A stretch of DNA of 64,000 nucleotides from an uncultured Nocardioidaceae bacterium (GCA_902805855.1 CADCUJ010000085.1:1-64000), one strand, 5' to 3'. Shown: positions 1 through 10,687, counted from the stretch's first letter. The notes: a model not told the origin generated them from the sequence alone. Made by a program: numbers and translations.

Positions 1-905
1 GTGATCGGAACGTAGGGGACGCCGATCAGCCTGGCCAGGGACGCGAGGTTGCCGATCATCGGGTAGATCTCCTCGGCTCCGACAACCGAGCAGGGCACGA
101 TCGGGACGCCGGTGCGGATCGCGGCGGACACGAAGCCGCCACGCCCGAAGCGCTGCAGCTTGTAGCGCTCCGAGTAGGGCTTACCGACCCCCTTGAACCC
201 CTCCGGCCACACACCGACCAGCTCGCCGCTGCCGAGCAACCTCTCGGCGTCCTCGTGGCAGGCCAGGGTGGCCCCCGACTTGCGAGCCATCGCGCTGAGG
301 AACGGCATCCGGAAAACCAGGTCGGCTCCCAGTGGGCGTAGATGCCGACCGGTGTGGTCGTGCACCATGAGCGCGGTCACCAGCCCGTCAACGGGGAGGG
401 TGCCGGAATGGTTGGACACGACGAGGGCGCCGCCTTCGACCGGGATGTTCTCCACGCCGCGAACCTCGACCCGGAACCACTTCTGGGCGAGCGGTCGGAC
501 TGCGGCCAGCAGGAACCGTTCGGTGACTTCCCGGTCGAAGCCGAACTCGTCCACCTCGTACTGACCACTGACCCGTCGGCGCAGGAACGCGAGAAACTCT
601 GCCAGCCGCGGCTCCCAGTCGGCCCCGAAGACCTCCCGCGCACCGGTGGCGAGCGCGGCGAGAAGCTCGCCGACCGGAATGCTTTCAGTCCGAGGGGGCT
701 GTCCTGGCACGGGCGAACGCGATGCAGCCGGTTCCGGAGGCGGCTCCTGCTTCCCTTTCCCCGGATCCCGGCCGCCGCGATCGGGCCGCTTGCCGGCCAC
801 GTAGCCCGGCGCCAGGTCGCGAGCCGCAGCAGAGGGCCGCTCGGTGCCAGAGCCTCTGCCGGGTCGACCGCGGGTGCCCAGCGAGATGACCTCTGCGTCA
901 GCCAC
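1..905 (-). CDS. lysophospholipid acyltransferase family protein (PlsC-like), 3' end outside window
   Basis: Manual reverse-strand translation from GTG at 905 gives ...VVSNHSGTLPVDGLVTALMVHDH...VWPEGFKGVGKPYSERYKLQRFGRGGFVSAAIRTGVPIVPCSVVGAEEIYPMIGNL; NHSG and PEG acyltransferase-type motifs; GTG overlaps the epimerase stop; open to the window edge. Confidence 0.85.
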   Translation of the reverse strand, partial: MADAEVISLGTRGRPGRGSGTERPSAAARDLAPGYVAGKRPDRGGRDPGKGKQEPPPEPAASRSPVPGQPPRTESIPVGELLAALATGAREVFGADWEPRLAEFLAFLRRRVSGQYEVDEFGFDREVTERFLLAAVRPLAQKWFRVEVRGVENIPVEGGALVVSNHSGTLPVDGLVTALMVHDHTGRHLRPLGADLVFRMPFLSAMARKSGATLACHEDAERLLGSGELVGVWPEGFKGVGKPYSERYKLQRFGRGGFVSAAIRTGVPIVPCSVVGAEEIYPMIGNLASLARLIGVPYVPI

Positions 906-1947
906 GGCGGTCTCCGGAGCCACGGGCGTTCCGCGAGCCGTTCAAGGCGCCGACCAGTGCTGCCTCGACGCTCGCCACCCGGTCCGAGGAGACGTGACCC
1001 GGGGGGACCGAGCGAGCGAAGTCCTCGAACGCGGCCTCGGTGTCGTAGGCAGGCGCGAAGCCGAGCACCTCTCGCATCTGGGTCGTGTCCACGCCTCGAC
1101 CATAGGCCAGGAACGCCACCTGCTCGGAGGAGAAGCCGGCGAGCCGGGCTCGCCGGAAGGCGGCTCCGACCTGGCTGACGGCCATCGCCGGCATGGGAAG
1201 CGTCGGTCGGCCGAGTCGGCGGACGGCCTGGGAGAGCATCAGCACTCCGTCCCCCGCGACGTTGAAGGTGCCATGGGCTCCGGCCGTGGTGGCGTGGCGC
1301 AGAACCTCCAGCAGGTCGCTCTCGTGCAGGAACTGCAACCGGGCGTCGAAGCCGAGAATGGTCGGAACGACCGGCAGCCGCAGGTACTGGGTCATCGGCG
1401 AGCTGACCAGCGGCCCGATGGCATTGGCCGCGCGCAGCATGGTGACGGCCACGTCGGCCCGTCTGCGGGCGAACCCCCGGACGTAGCCCTCGACCTCGAC
1501 GGCGTCCTTCGCGTACCCCGACTTCGGCAGCCGCTTCGGAGCCATCGCCTCGGTGAACATCGCCGGGTCACGGCTGGACGAGCCATAGACGTCGGTCGAG
1601 GACTTCACGACCAGGTGCTGCAGGCCGGCGGCCTTCTGGCACGCCGCCAGCAGCTGCATGGTGCCGATGACGTTGAGCTCCTTCATCGACGTACGCCCGC
1701 CAGCCGTGCCTGGCGTCGCCACCACGCTCAGGTGGACGACGGTGTCCACATCCTCCTTGGCGATCACCTTCGTGATCACCGGGTTCCGGATGTCGGCGCG
1801 AATGAAGGAGACGCCGCCCAGGTCACCTCGTGGTGGACCCATGTCGACGCCGACCACCTTCTCGACCGCGGGATCAGCTGCTACCAGGCGCGCGAACCGG
1901 GCTCCCAGGTCCTGCGAGACCCCGGTGACGAGCACGACGCGTCCCAT
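898..1947 (-). CDS. NAD-dependent epimerase/dehydratase family protein
   Basis: 349 aa; N-terminal Rossmann VLVTGVSQDLGARFARLV, SSTDVYG; ORF track. Confidence 0.85.
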   Translation of the reverse strand: MGRVVLVTGVSQDLGARFARLVAADPAVEKVVGVDMGPPRGDLGGVSFIRADIRNPVITKVIAKEDVDTVVHLSVVATPGTAGGRTSMKELNVIGTMQLLAACQKAAGLQHLVVKSSTDVYGSSSRDPAMFTEAMAPKRLPKSGYAKDAVEVEGYVRGFARRRADVAVTMLRAANAIGPLVSSPMTQYLRLPVVPTILGFDARLQFLHESDLLEVLRHATTAGAHGTFNVAGDGVLMLSQAVRRLGRPTLPMPAMAVSQVGAAFRRARLAGFSSEQVAFLAYGRGVDTTQMREVLGFAPAYDTEAAFEDFARSVPPGHVSSDRVASVEAALVGALNGSRNARGSGDRRG

Positions 1948-1966
1948 CGCCGCCTGCCTCGACTGG

Positions 1967-2068
1967 CTACTTGCCCTGACGGCGACGCTGGATCCGCGTC
2001 CTCTTCAGCAGCTTGCGATGCTTCTTCTTGGCCATGCGCTTGCGGCGCTTCTTGATCACAGAACCCAT
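1967..2068 (-). CDS. 30S ribosomal protein bS22 / AURKAIP1-COX24 domain small basic protein (33 aa)
   Basis: Manual translation [33 protein letters not shown]; nearly identical to the actinobacterial bS22 sequence as I recall it; too short for the ORF track. Confidence 0.9.
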   Translation of the reverse strand: MGSVIKKRRKRMAKKKHRKLLKRTRIQRRRQGK

Positions 2069-2178
2069 GGGCGGACCTTTCGCACGAGGACGATCACGGT
2101 GCGAGACGGCACGCGCGACACAGCGTCGGCAACACTAACGGCTCCGGGCAACCGCTGCGGAATGCGGTGTGGGTGCGT

Positions 2179-2385
2179 TCAGCCGGTCTGGAAGAAGCTG
2201 TTGCGAAGGTAGTCGTTGACCGCGTCCTCGGGAACCCGGAACGACCGGCCAACCCGGGCAGCGGGCAGCTCGCCGCTGTGGACTAGACGGTAGACCGTCA
2301 TCTTCGAGACTCGCATGACCGAAGCGACCTCCGCGACGGTGAGAAACTTCACCTCGGAGAGGTCGCCAGCAGTGTTCGACGCCAT
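2179..2385 (-). CDS. helix-turn-helix / excisionase-family DNA-binding protein, BldC-like
   Basis: 68 aa: FLTVAEVASVMRVSKMTVYRLVHSGELPAARVGRSFRVPEDAVNDYL. Confidence 0.85.
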   Translation of the reverse strand: MASNTAGDLSEVKFLTVAEVASVMRVSKMTVYRLVHSGELPAARVGRSFRVPEDAVNDYLRNSFFQTG

Positions 2386-2571
2386 GATGCACCGCGCTTT
2401 CGCCGCACACGACGCCCCCCGGCTTCCCCACCAGGGACCACACGTATGTGCTTCTGTGAGGGTAAAGCCTAGTGTGACTCCTGGGAAAGGGGTGAACCTT
2501 TCCGGAAACTTTTGCCTTTCATGTTCGGCTCGGTAACCGAAGCGCTCCGGGGCCTCCGCAGGCTCCGGACC

Positions 2572-2719
2572 GGAGGTTGAGGAGCGAACCCCGGCGGAGG
2601 TTGAGGAGCGAACCCTGGCGGAGGTTGAGGAGCGAACGAAGTGAGCGTCTCGAAACCACCGCTGAACTCAGGCCAGGGGTTTCGAGACGGGCCTCCGCAG
2701 GCTCCAGCCCTTCTCAACC
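2572..2719. repeat. REP-like intergenic repeat: three 24-bp-period copies of GGAGGTTGAGGAGCGAAC followed by inverted GGTTGAGGAG...CTCGAAACC / GGTTTCGAGACGG...CTCAACC elements
   Basis: Copies at 2572-2589, 2596-2613, 2620-2637; opposing elements 2623-2657 and 2678-2719. Confidence 0.8.
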
Positions 2720-2749
2720 AACGTGCTGGGCAGTGGTTTCGGGCGTGCG

Positions 2750-3973
2750 TCAGGGCAGGTGGTCCAGCCCGTGCAGCGGGAAGACCGCCTGGCGGGTGGC
2801 GTTGACCGCGCGATCCAGCCAGCTGGCCGGGTCGTATCCGGACGACCAGTCGCGAAATGCTGGGTCCCGGCCATCGGTGAACCGATACGGGGCGACGCGC
2901 CCCAGGGATGTCCGGACATGTTCGCGCCAGTCCTCCGGAGTAGGCGTGAGCGGGTCGAGCGGAGTGCCGGCGACGATGGCCAGCAGGTGCGCCCAGGTCC
3001 TCGGGACCACCTCGACGACGGCATACCCACCACCGCCGGTGACCACCCACCTCCCGCCGCAGGTCTCGTGGGCGAGGTCATGGATCGCGAGGTTGGCGGC
3101 GCGCTGGCCGTCCACGCTGAGCAGCAGATGGGCCAGCGGGTCCTCGGCGTGGGAGTCGCAGCCGTGCTGACTGACCAGGACGTCGGGGGCAAAGCCGCGC
3201 ACCAGGGGTGGTACGACGGCGTGGAACGCGCGCAACCAGCCGGCGTCGGAGGTACCTGGTGGCAGCGCGACGTTGACCGCGCTGCCCGGCGCGTTCGGAC
3301 CACCGGTGTCGTTCGGGAATCCTGTCCCCGGGAAGAGCAGCTCACCCGACTCGTGCAGGCTGATGGTCAGCACCCGCGGGTCGTCGTAGAAGATCGACTC
3401 GACGCCGTCGCCGTGATGGACGTCCACATCGACGTACGCCACCTTCTCGACCCCTTGTGCCAGCAGCCACGAGATGGCCACCGCCACGTCGTTGTAGACG
3501 CAGAACCCGCTCGCCCTGCCGGGCATGGCGTGATGCAGCCCGCCGGCGATGTTGGCGGCATGCAGCGACTCCCCTGTCCACACCCGCCGCGCGGCCTCCA
3601 CCGAGGCACCGACCACGTGCGCCGCGGCAGCGTGCATCCCCTCGAAGACCGGGTTGTCGTCGGTGCCCAGGCCGAGCGCCAGGTCGACGCCGCGCGGATC
3701 CCGGCTGAGCCGCTGTACCGCCTCCATCAGGGCGGCACTGTGCACGGTGGCGATCAGGTCGTCGGACGCGTGCGGAGCCTCCACGGTGCTGGCCACGGTG
3801 CTGGCCACCGGGCTGGTCATCGCGTCGGTCGCCGTACCGCCCGTCCCGAGTAGGCCAAGAGCCTCGACGAGGCGCATGGTGAGGTCCACCCGCAGCGGCG
3901 ACATCGGGTGAGCAGCCCCGAAGTCGTAGTCGGTCAGGGTCTTGTCGAAGACCACGCACGCCGGGCCGGACAT
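2750..3973 (-). CDS. acuC: acetoin utilization protein AcuC / histone deacetylase-like family
   Basis: 407 aa; HHAMPGRASGFCVYNDVAVAISWLL, VAYVDVDVHHGDGVESIFYDDPRVLTISLHESG, ISQHGCDSHAEDPLAHLLLS. Confidence 0.85.
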   Translation of the reverse strand: MSGPACVVFDKTLTDYDFGAAHPMSPLRVDLTMRLVEALGLLGTGGTATDAMTSPVASTVASTVEAPHASDDLIATVHSAALMEAVQRLSRDPRGVDLALGLGTDDNPVFEGMHAAAAHVVGASVEAARRVWTGESLHAANIAGGLHHAMPGRASGFCVYNDVAVAISWLLAQGVEKVAYVDVDVHHGDGVESIFYDDPRVLTISLHESGELLFPGTGFPNDTGGPNAPGSAVNVALPPGTSDAGWLRAFHAVVPPLVRGFAPDVLVSQHGCDSHAEDPLAHLLLSVDGQRAANLAIHDLAHETCGGRWVVTGGGGYAVVEVVPRTWAHLLAIVAGTPLDPLTPTPEDWREHVRTSLGRVAPYRFTDGRDPAFRDWSSGYDPASWLDRAVNATRQAVFPLHGLDHLP

Positions 3974-4029
3974 GTCGTCACGCTACTACCGCCACTCGGC
4001 CTCCGACGCGCCACGCACGCTCGCCTTGA

Positions 4030-4854
<825 letters not shown>

Positions 4855-4871
4855 CGACCCGCACCCGGAGA

Positions 4872-4910
4872 CTGCCGCCACCCATGGCCCGCACGCCATG
4901 GGGGCGGCAG
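4872..4910. terminator. hairpin terminator between convergent rpf and proC
   Basis: CTGCCGCC-A-CCCATGG / loop CCCGCACG / CCATGGGGGCGGCAG: 15-bp stem with one bulged A; no U-tract. Confidence 0.6.
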
Positions 4911-4957
4911 CTCGGTTGGGCCCCTGGGCGGCCGACCAGGGGTGATCAGCCGTCAGG

Positions 4958-5773
4958 TCAGGAGTCGTGGCCCTCGGCAAGTGCGCGGGAGCGATCCCGT
5001 GCAGCCTCCAGCGCGGTGAGGAAGGCCGCGCGGACCTTGTGGTCCTCGAGCTTGCGGACCGCGGCAGCGGTGGTGCCTCCCGGTGAGGTGACTCGTTCAC
5101 GCAGCACCGTCGGATGCTCACCTGTCTCGCGCAGCAGCTTGGCCGACCCGACCACGGTCTGCACGACCAGCTCAGCCGCGGTGCCACGTGGGAGACCGAG
5201 GTGCACTCCGGCCTCGATCATCGACTCGACCACGAAGAACAGGTAGGCGGGGCCGGAGCCGGAGATCGCGGTGACCGCGTCCTGCTGCTTCTCCGGGACG
5301 CGAACCACCCGGCCGGTCGCAGCCATCAGCGACTCGGCGATGCGCAGGTGCTCCTCGTCGCAGTGGGAACCGCGAGAGATCGCGGCCATCCCCTCGTCGA
5401 CCAGCGCGGGGGTGTTCGGCATGACGCGCACCACTGCCGTTCCCTGCGGCAGCCGGGCCTCGATGAACCCGGTGGTGATTCCCGCGGCCAGTGACACGAC
5501 GAGCTGGCCGGGGCGTACCACGCGGGAGATCTCCTCGAGCAGCTCGGCCATGTCCTGCGGCTTCACCACCAGCGCGACGGTGTCCGCCTTCTCGGCCGCC
5601 TCGACGTTCCCCACGACGTCGACGCCGTACCTGTCCTCGAGCTCGACAGCGCGCGCCTTCCGGCGCTCGCCGACCAGCAGCTCTTCGGGACGACGCCCGG
5701 CGCGGATCAGACCGGAGAGCAGGGTCTCCCCCATCACTCCAGCGCCGAGGATCGCGATCTGCGACACGGCCAT
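4958..5773 (-). CDS. proC: pyrroline-5-carboxylate reductase
   Basis: 271 aa; AILGAGVMGETLLSGLIRAG, VVRVMPNTPALVDEGMAAIS, SGSGPAYLFFVVESMIEAGV, VTSPGGTTAAA. Confidence 0.95.
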   Translation of the reverse strand: MAVSQIAILGAGVMGETLLSGLIRAGRRPEELLVGERRKARAVELEDRYGVDVVGNVEAAEKADTVALVVKPQDMAELLEEISRVVRPGQLVVSLAAGITTGFIEARLPQGTAVVRVMPNTPALVDEGMAAISRGSHCDEEHLRIAESLMAATGRVVRVPEKQQDAVTAISGSGPAYLFFVVESMIEAGVHLGLPRGTAAELVVQTVVGSAKLLRETGEHPTVLRERVTSPGGTTAAAVRKLEDHKVRAAFLTALEAARDRSRALAEGHDS

Positions 5774-5785
5774 CGCTCCTTTCGG

Positions 5786-6715
5786 CTACTTCTTGGTGAG
5801 GAGCGACCTCAAGAAGAAGGTCACGTTGGCGGGTCGCTCCGCCAGCCGCCTCATCAGGTAGCCGTACCACTCGCTGCCGTAGGGAAGGTAGACGCGCACC
5901 TTCTCCCCCGACTCGACGAGCCGTCGCTGCTCGTCGGGGCGCATGCCGTAGAGCATCTGGTACTCGTAGGAGCCCTGTGGCCGAGCGTTCCGGGTGGCCA
6001 GCGCGCCGGCGATGTCGACCATCCGCGGGTCGTGGGTGGCGACCATCGGATACCCCTGGCCGGCCATCAGCACCTTCAGGCAGCGAACGAAGGACCGGTC
6101 CACCTCGGCCTTGTCCTGGAACGCCACCGACTCCGGCGGACTGTAGGCCCCCTTGCACAACCGCACCCGTGAGCCCTCGTAGGCAAGGTCCCGGCAGTCC
6201 GCCTCGGTGCGTCGCAGGTAGGACTGCACGACGCATCCGGTCTCCGGGAAGTCCTTGCGCAGCTCGTGCAGCGTGCCCAAGGTGAGGTCCGGCGTGGTGT
6301 GGTCCTCCATGTCGAGGGTCACCATCGTGCCCGCGTTGCGGGCGGCGTGGCAGATGGTTCGCGCGTTCTCCAGCGAGATCTTCTCGCCGTCCTTGGGAAG
6401 AGCCTGCCCGAGCGCGGAGAGCTTGAGCGAGGCCTCGGCGTTGCGGGCCAACCCGTGCTCGGAGAGCGCTCGGAGCAGGTCGAGGTACGCGTCGACCGTC
6501 TTGTCCGCCTGCTCCCGGTCGAGCGTGTCCTCTCCCAGGAAGTCCAAGGTGGTGTGCAGTCCCTGCTCCTGCAGCGTTCGGGTGGCCTCCACGGCGTCCC
6601 GGGTGGTCTCCCCGGGGACGAAGCGATTCACGATCGCACCGGAGATCGGCATCGCGGTGACCAGGTTCTTGACCTTCTCGCTGCGTGAGAGCAACAACAG
6701 CGGTTGCCGGAGCAC
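5786..6715 (-). CDS. proline dehydrogenase
   Basis: ORF trimmed to GTG at 6715 (VLRQPLLLLSRSEKVKNLV); GAIVNRFVPGETTRDAVEA, RLCKGAYSPPESVAF, EYQMLYGMRPDEQRRLVESGEKVRVYLPYGSEWYGYLMRRLAERPANV. Confidence 0.92.
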   Translation of the reverse strand: MLRQPLLLLSRSEKVKNLVTAMPISGAIVNRFVPGETTRDAVEATRTLQEQGLHTTLDFLGEDTLDREQADKTVDAYLDLLRALSEHGLARNAEASLKLSALGQALPKDGEKISLENARTICHAARNAGTMVTLDMEDHTTPDLTLGTLHELRKDFPETGCVVQSYLRRTEADCRDLAYEGSRVRLCKGAYSPPESVAFQDKAEVDRSFVRCLKVLMAGQGYPMVATHDPRMVDIAGALATRNARPQGSYEYQMLYGMRPDEQRRLVESGEKVRVYLPYGSEWYGYLMRRLAERPANVTFFLRSLLTKK

Positions 6716-6780
6716 TCGGCCTCCCTTGGTTCGCACGGCTGGGGCGACGCCGGCCGGACACCGGAAGCCGCTTGACCAGG

Positions 6781-7542
6781 CTACGCGGTACGGCGACGCA
6801 GGGTGGCTGCACCCAGGACCAGACCGCCGAGCGCGAACCCGACGACGACCCCCAGGTCGGCCCACATCGAGGCGTCCACGCTGCCGAGTGCGGAGCCGCT
6901 GGTGGTGGCCACACTGCGCATGGCGTCCACCGCATAGGACAGCGGGAGCAGGTTCGAGACCGCTTCGAGGAAGGCAGGCATCGCCTCGCGAGGGACGAAC
7001 AGGCCGCACAGCAGGATCTGCGGAACGACCACCGCCGGCATGAACTGGACCGCCTGGAACTCCGACCTCGCGAACGCCGAGACCAGGAGCCCGAGGGCGG
7101 TTCCGAGGATCGCGTCCACGACAGCAACCGCGACCAGCACCCAGAGGTCACCGGCCACGCCCAGGTCCAGTAGCCAGACACTGACCAGCACGGCCAGCCC
7201 GGACTGCACAGCCGCGACCACGCCGAACGCCAGCGCATATCCGCCGAGGAAGTCGCCCTTGCCGGTGGGCATGGCGAGCAACCGTTCCAGCGTGCCGGAG
7301 GACCGCTCACGAAGAGTCGTCACCGAGGTGACCAGGAACATCACGATGAACGGGATCAGCGCGAGGAGCGGAGGACCCAGACGGGTGAATCCCTGGCCGG
7401 TGGGGTCGGCCGCGTCGAACATCCACCACAGCAACGAGATCAGCAGGCAGGGCAGCACCAGCAGCATCGCTGCCGTGCGGTGGTCGCGACGAAGCTGGGT
7501 GAGCACTCGAGCGGCAACAGCCAGCGTGATCCGCGCACTCAT
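6781..7542 (-). CDS. ABC transporter permease (ABC-2 type)
   Basis: Trimmed to ATG at 7542; ABC-2-like TLRERSSGTLERLLAMPTGKGDFLGGYALAF; 4-bp overlap with upstream ATPase. Confidence 0.85.
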   Translation of the reverse strand: MSARITLAVAARVLTQLRRDHRTAAMLLVLPCLLISLLWWMFDAADPTGQGFTRLGPPLLALIPFIVMFLVTSVTTLRERSSGTLERLLAMPTGKGDFLGGYALAFGVVAAVQSGLAVLVSVWLLDLGVAGDLWVLVAVAVVDAILGTALGLLVSAFARSEFQAVQFMPAVVVPQILLCGLFVPREAMPAFLEAVSNLLPLSYAVDAMRSVATTSGSALGSVDASMWADLGVVVGFALGGLVLGAATLRRRTA

Positions 7543-8267
7543 GCCGCCGTCACCTCCTGCTCGACCAGCTCGAGGAACGCGCCCTCCACATCGTCGGCCT
7601 TGGTGCGCTGCAGCAGGTCCGGCAGCGTCTCGTCGGCGAGAACGACACCGTCTCGCATCAGCAGCAGCCGGTCGCAACGCTCGGCCTCGTCCATCACGTG
7701 GCTGGAAACGACCACCGCAGCACCCGCAGCTGCCAGGTCGTGGAAGGTCGCCCACAGGTCGCGCCGCAGCACCGGGTCCAGGCCCACTGTCGGCTCGTCG
7801 AGGACGAGCAGGTCCGGGCTGCCGAGCAGCGCAACCGCCAGGGAAGCCCGTGACCGCTGTCCGCCGGACAACCGACCGACCACCTGGTCACGCTGCGCGT
7901 GCAGCGCGACGACCTGCATGCAACGGTCCACCTCGTCCAGCGAGGCGCCGAGCACCCGAGCGAAGAACCGCAGGTTCTCGGCGACGGTGAGGTCGTCGTA
8001 CACGCTGGGCGCCTGGGTCACGTACCCCACCCGGTCTCGCAGGCTCCTGCTTCCCGCCGGCTGCCCGAGCACGGTGACCGAGCCACCCTGGACCACCTGC
8101 ACTCCCACGATCGCCCGCATCAGCGTGGTCTTCCCGCAGCCCGACGGTCCGAGCAAGCCGACCACCTCACCCGAGGCGATCGAGAAGCCGACCCTGTCCA
8201 CCGCACGCACCCGCCCGCGCTGCACCACCAGGTTGCGCACCTCGACCACAGCGGCATTATTCATCAC
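7539..8267 (-). CDS. ABC transporter ATP-binding protein
   Basis: Walker [37 protein letters not shown]. Confidence 0.92.
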   Translation of the reverse strand: MMNNAAVVEVRNLVVQRGRVRAVDRVGFSIASGEVVGLLGPSGCGKTTLMRAIVGVQVVQGGSVTVLGQPAGSRSLRDRVGYVTQAPSVYDDLTVAENLRFFARVLGASLDEVDRCMQVVALHAQRDQVVGRLSGGQRSRASLAVALLGSPDLLVLDEPTVGLDPVLRRDLWATFHDLAAAGAAVVVSSHVMDEAERCDRLLLMRDGVVLADETLPDLLQRTKADDVEGAFLELVEQEVTAA

Positions 8268-8282
8268 ACGATGAATAATGCC
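8253..8282. promoter_or_regulatory. candidate TetR operator: perfect palindrome GGCATTATTCATC-ACAC-GATGAATAATGCC
   Basis: 13-bp arms, 4-nt spacer, overlaps the ABC ATPase start codon and lies in the tetR-ABC intergenic gap. Confidence 0.8.
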
Positions 8283-8299
8283 TGGTCGTCACCGCGGCG

Positions 8300-8902
8300 T
8301 CAAGGCAGCGGCCCCGTCAGGTAACGCTGGAGGTTCGGCGCCACCCACGCGACCAGGTCGTCGTCCCGCATCGACGCCAGGGGCTCCAGTGGCAGCAGGT
8401 ACCTGGCCACCACCAGCCCCACCATCTGCGATGCCACCAGTGCCGTACGACGGTCGGCCTCCTCAGGCGGAAGCACCTCCCGCAGCGGTCCGAACACCAG
8501 CCGGAGAATGCCGTCGCGCAACAGGTTCACCGGTCCGTCCTCTCCGAGGCTCCCGCGGACCAGCGCCACCAGCGGAAGTCGGCGCTCCGGGTCGTCCCAG
8601 ACCGACAGGAACAAGCGCAGCAGGCGGTCGGCCGATCCCTCGACGCCCTCGGCAAACACCGTCGGGACGATCTGGCGCGGATCCACCGGGATGGCGAGCG
8701 CAGCCAGGAACAGGTCGTCCTTGGCGCCGAAGTAGTGGTGGACCAGCGCCGGGTCGACACCCGCGGCGGTTGCGACCGAGCGGATGGTCGTTCCGGTGAA
8801 CCCCCGGTGCGCGAAGGACTCCCGGGCCGCCTCGAGGATCTGCCCGCGGGTGTCCGGAGCCCCGCGGCGCCTGCCGCGCCCCCGGGCCCCGGCGGTGGTC
8901 AC
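8300..8902 (-). CDS. TetR/AcrR family transcriptional regulator
   Basis: Trimmed to GTG at 8902; [51 protein letters not shown]. Confidence 0.9.
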   Translation of the reverse strand: MTTAGARGRGRRRGAPDTRGQILEAARESFAHRGFTGTTIRSVATAAGVDPALVHHYFGAKDDLFLAALAIPVDPRQIVPTVFAEGVEGSADRLLRLFLSVWDDPERRLPLVALVRGSLGEDGPVNLLRDGILRLVFGPLREVLPPEEADRRTALVASQMVGLVVARYLLPLEPLASMRDDDLVAWVAPNLQRYLTGPLP

Positions 8903-9684
8903 TGCCCGGCCAGGTCGGTCGCGGCGAAGTTCAGCCGGATGAACGCCAGCGACTCGACGAGGTCGAGCTCCCTGGCCTCGCGGGTCGCCGCCCGGCGGGT
9001 GTTGATCTCCACCACGATGTGCCCGGAGAACTTCTCGGTCGCCAGGTGCTCGAGCAGCTCGGCGCACGGCTGAGCGCCCCGACCGGGCACCAGGTGCTCG
9101 TCCTTGGCCGACCCGGTCCCGTCGGTCATGTGGACGTGCCGGAGCCGCGGGCCGAGCGAGCTGGCCATCTCCACCGGGTCCGACAGCGAGGTGGCCGAGT
9201 GGGACAGGTCCAACGTGGTGTTCGCGTAGTCCTCGTCGGAGGGGTCCCAGCCCGGTAGGTAGACCTGCATCTCCCGCCGAGAGGCCCGCCAGGGATACAT
9301 GTTTTCCACCGCGAACGCGACGCCGGTGCGCTCTTCGAGGTCGTTGACCCCTTCGACGAACCCCCGGGCGTAGTCTCGCTGCCACCGGAAGGGTGGGTGC
9401 ACGACCACCACATCGGCACCGACCGCGTCGGCCATCTCCGCGGACTTCTCCAGCTTCCCCCACGGCTCGCTGCCCCAGACGCGCTGGGTGATCAGCAGGC
9501 AGGGCGCGTGAACCGCGCAGACCGGTATCTCGTGGTAGTCCGAGAGATGGCGCACCGCATCGATGTCCTGGCTGACCGGATCGATGCCGACCATCACCTC
9601 GACCGCGTCGTACCCGAGCTGGGCTGCCATCTCGAAGGCGTCTGCGGTGGACTGCGGATACACCGATGCAGTGGACAGCGCCAC
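8899..9684 (-). CDS. sugar phosphate isomerase/epimerase family (TIM barrel)
   Basis: [33 protein letters not shown]...[14 protein letters not shown]...[21 protein letters not shown]. Confidence 0.82.
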   Translation of the reverse strand: MALSTASVYPQSTADAFEMAAQLGYDAVEVMVGIDPVSQDIDAVRHLSDYHEIPVCAVHAPCLLITQRVWGSEPWGKLEKSAEMADAVGADVVVVHPPFRWQRDYARGFVEGVNDLEERTGVAFAVENMYPWRASRREMQVYLPGWDPSDEDYANTTLDLSHSATSLSDPVEMASSLGPRLRHVHMTDGTGSAKDEHLVPGRGAQPCAELLEHLATEKFSGHIVVEINTRRAATREARELDLVESLAFIRLNFAATDLAGQ

Positions 9685-9751
9685 GAGCGCGTCGGAGCCG
9701 CTCGCGCGGCCAGGGCCCGGGGTCGGCGCGCGGCCCGCCTGGTCGCTGGGC

Positions 9752-10687
9752 TCAGCCGAGGACACTGATCTGGTCCAGTCGCTCCAGGATGAGGCCCTCA
9801 CGCAGTGCCCAGGGACAGATCTCCAGCTCGGCCAGCTCGAACAGGTCCATCACCGCATCCGCGACCAAGGCGCCGGCCAGCAGCTGGTGGGCCCGGTTCG
9901 AGGACACGCCCGGAAGCTGGGCCTTCTCCGCCAGCGGCATCCGCACCAGGTCGGGAATCTTCTTGGCCAAGACGTCCGCGGGCAGCGTTCGCCGCACCAT
10001 CGGTCCCTCCGCGGACGGTGCCGCGCCGCAGACCCGCGCCAGCGACCGGAACGTCTTCGACGTGGCGACCGCATGGTCGGGGTGCCCCCCGCGCAGCGCT
10101 GTTCCGGCCTCGCGGGCGATCTCGGCCCGGATCATCTTGCGCAGCTTGCGCACGGTCTTCTCCCGTGCCGGTTCGTCGCGCAGCCACTCGCGGGAGAGCC
10201 GTCCGGCGCCCAGCGGCAGCGAGTGCACCGCGTCCGGGGACTCGTCCTTGCCGGCTGCGATCTCCAGGGAGCCGCCGCCGATGTCGAAGACCGCCAGCCG
10301 GCCCGACGACCACCCGAACCAGCGCCGGACGGCCAGGAAGGTCAGCCGGGCTTCGTCCTCGCCGGGGAGCACCCCGATCTCCACACCAGTGACGTCATGG
10401 ACGTGCTTGAGGACCTCGTCGGAGTTGACCGCGTCGCGCACCGCCGACGTGGCGAAACCCAGGACCTCCGCACACCCCTTGTTCTCGGCGATGGTGAGCG
10501 CCTCGGACACGAATGTCGTCAGCCGGTCGACGCCGTCCTGGTCGACCGCGCCACCGTCGTCGAGGTGCTCGGCCAGTCGTAGCGGTTCCTTGTACGAGTA
10601 CGCCGGCAGCGGCGCCGCACCACCGTGCGCGTCGACGACGAGCAGGTGGCCGGTGTTGGACCCGATGTCCAGGACACCCAACCTCAT
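9752..10687 (-). CDS. Ppx/GppA phosphatase family protein (exopolyphosphatase)
   Basis: [52 protein letters not shown]. Confidence 0.92.
   Translation of the reverse strand: MRLGVLDIGSNTGHLLVVDAHGGAAPLPAYSYKEPLRLAEHLDDGGAVDQDGVDRLTTFVSEALTIAENKGCAEVLGFATSAVRDAVNSDEVLKHVHDVTGVEIGVLPGEDEARLTFLAVRRWFGWSSGRLAVFDIGGGSLEIAAGKDESPDAVHSLPLGAGRLSREWLRDEPAREKTVRKLRKMIRAEIAREAGTALRGGHPDHAVATSKTFRSLARVCGAAPSAEGPMVRRTLPADVLAKKIPDLVRMPLAEKAQLPGVSSNRAHQLLAGALVADAVMDLFELAELEICPWALREGLILERLDQISVLG

Noticed and set aside
5172-7310. 712-aa minus-strand ORF across proC and proline dehydrogenase
   Set aside because: Out-of-frame overlap of two clear genes; composition typical of a wrong frame.
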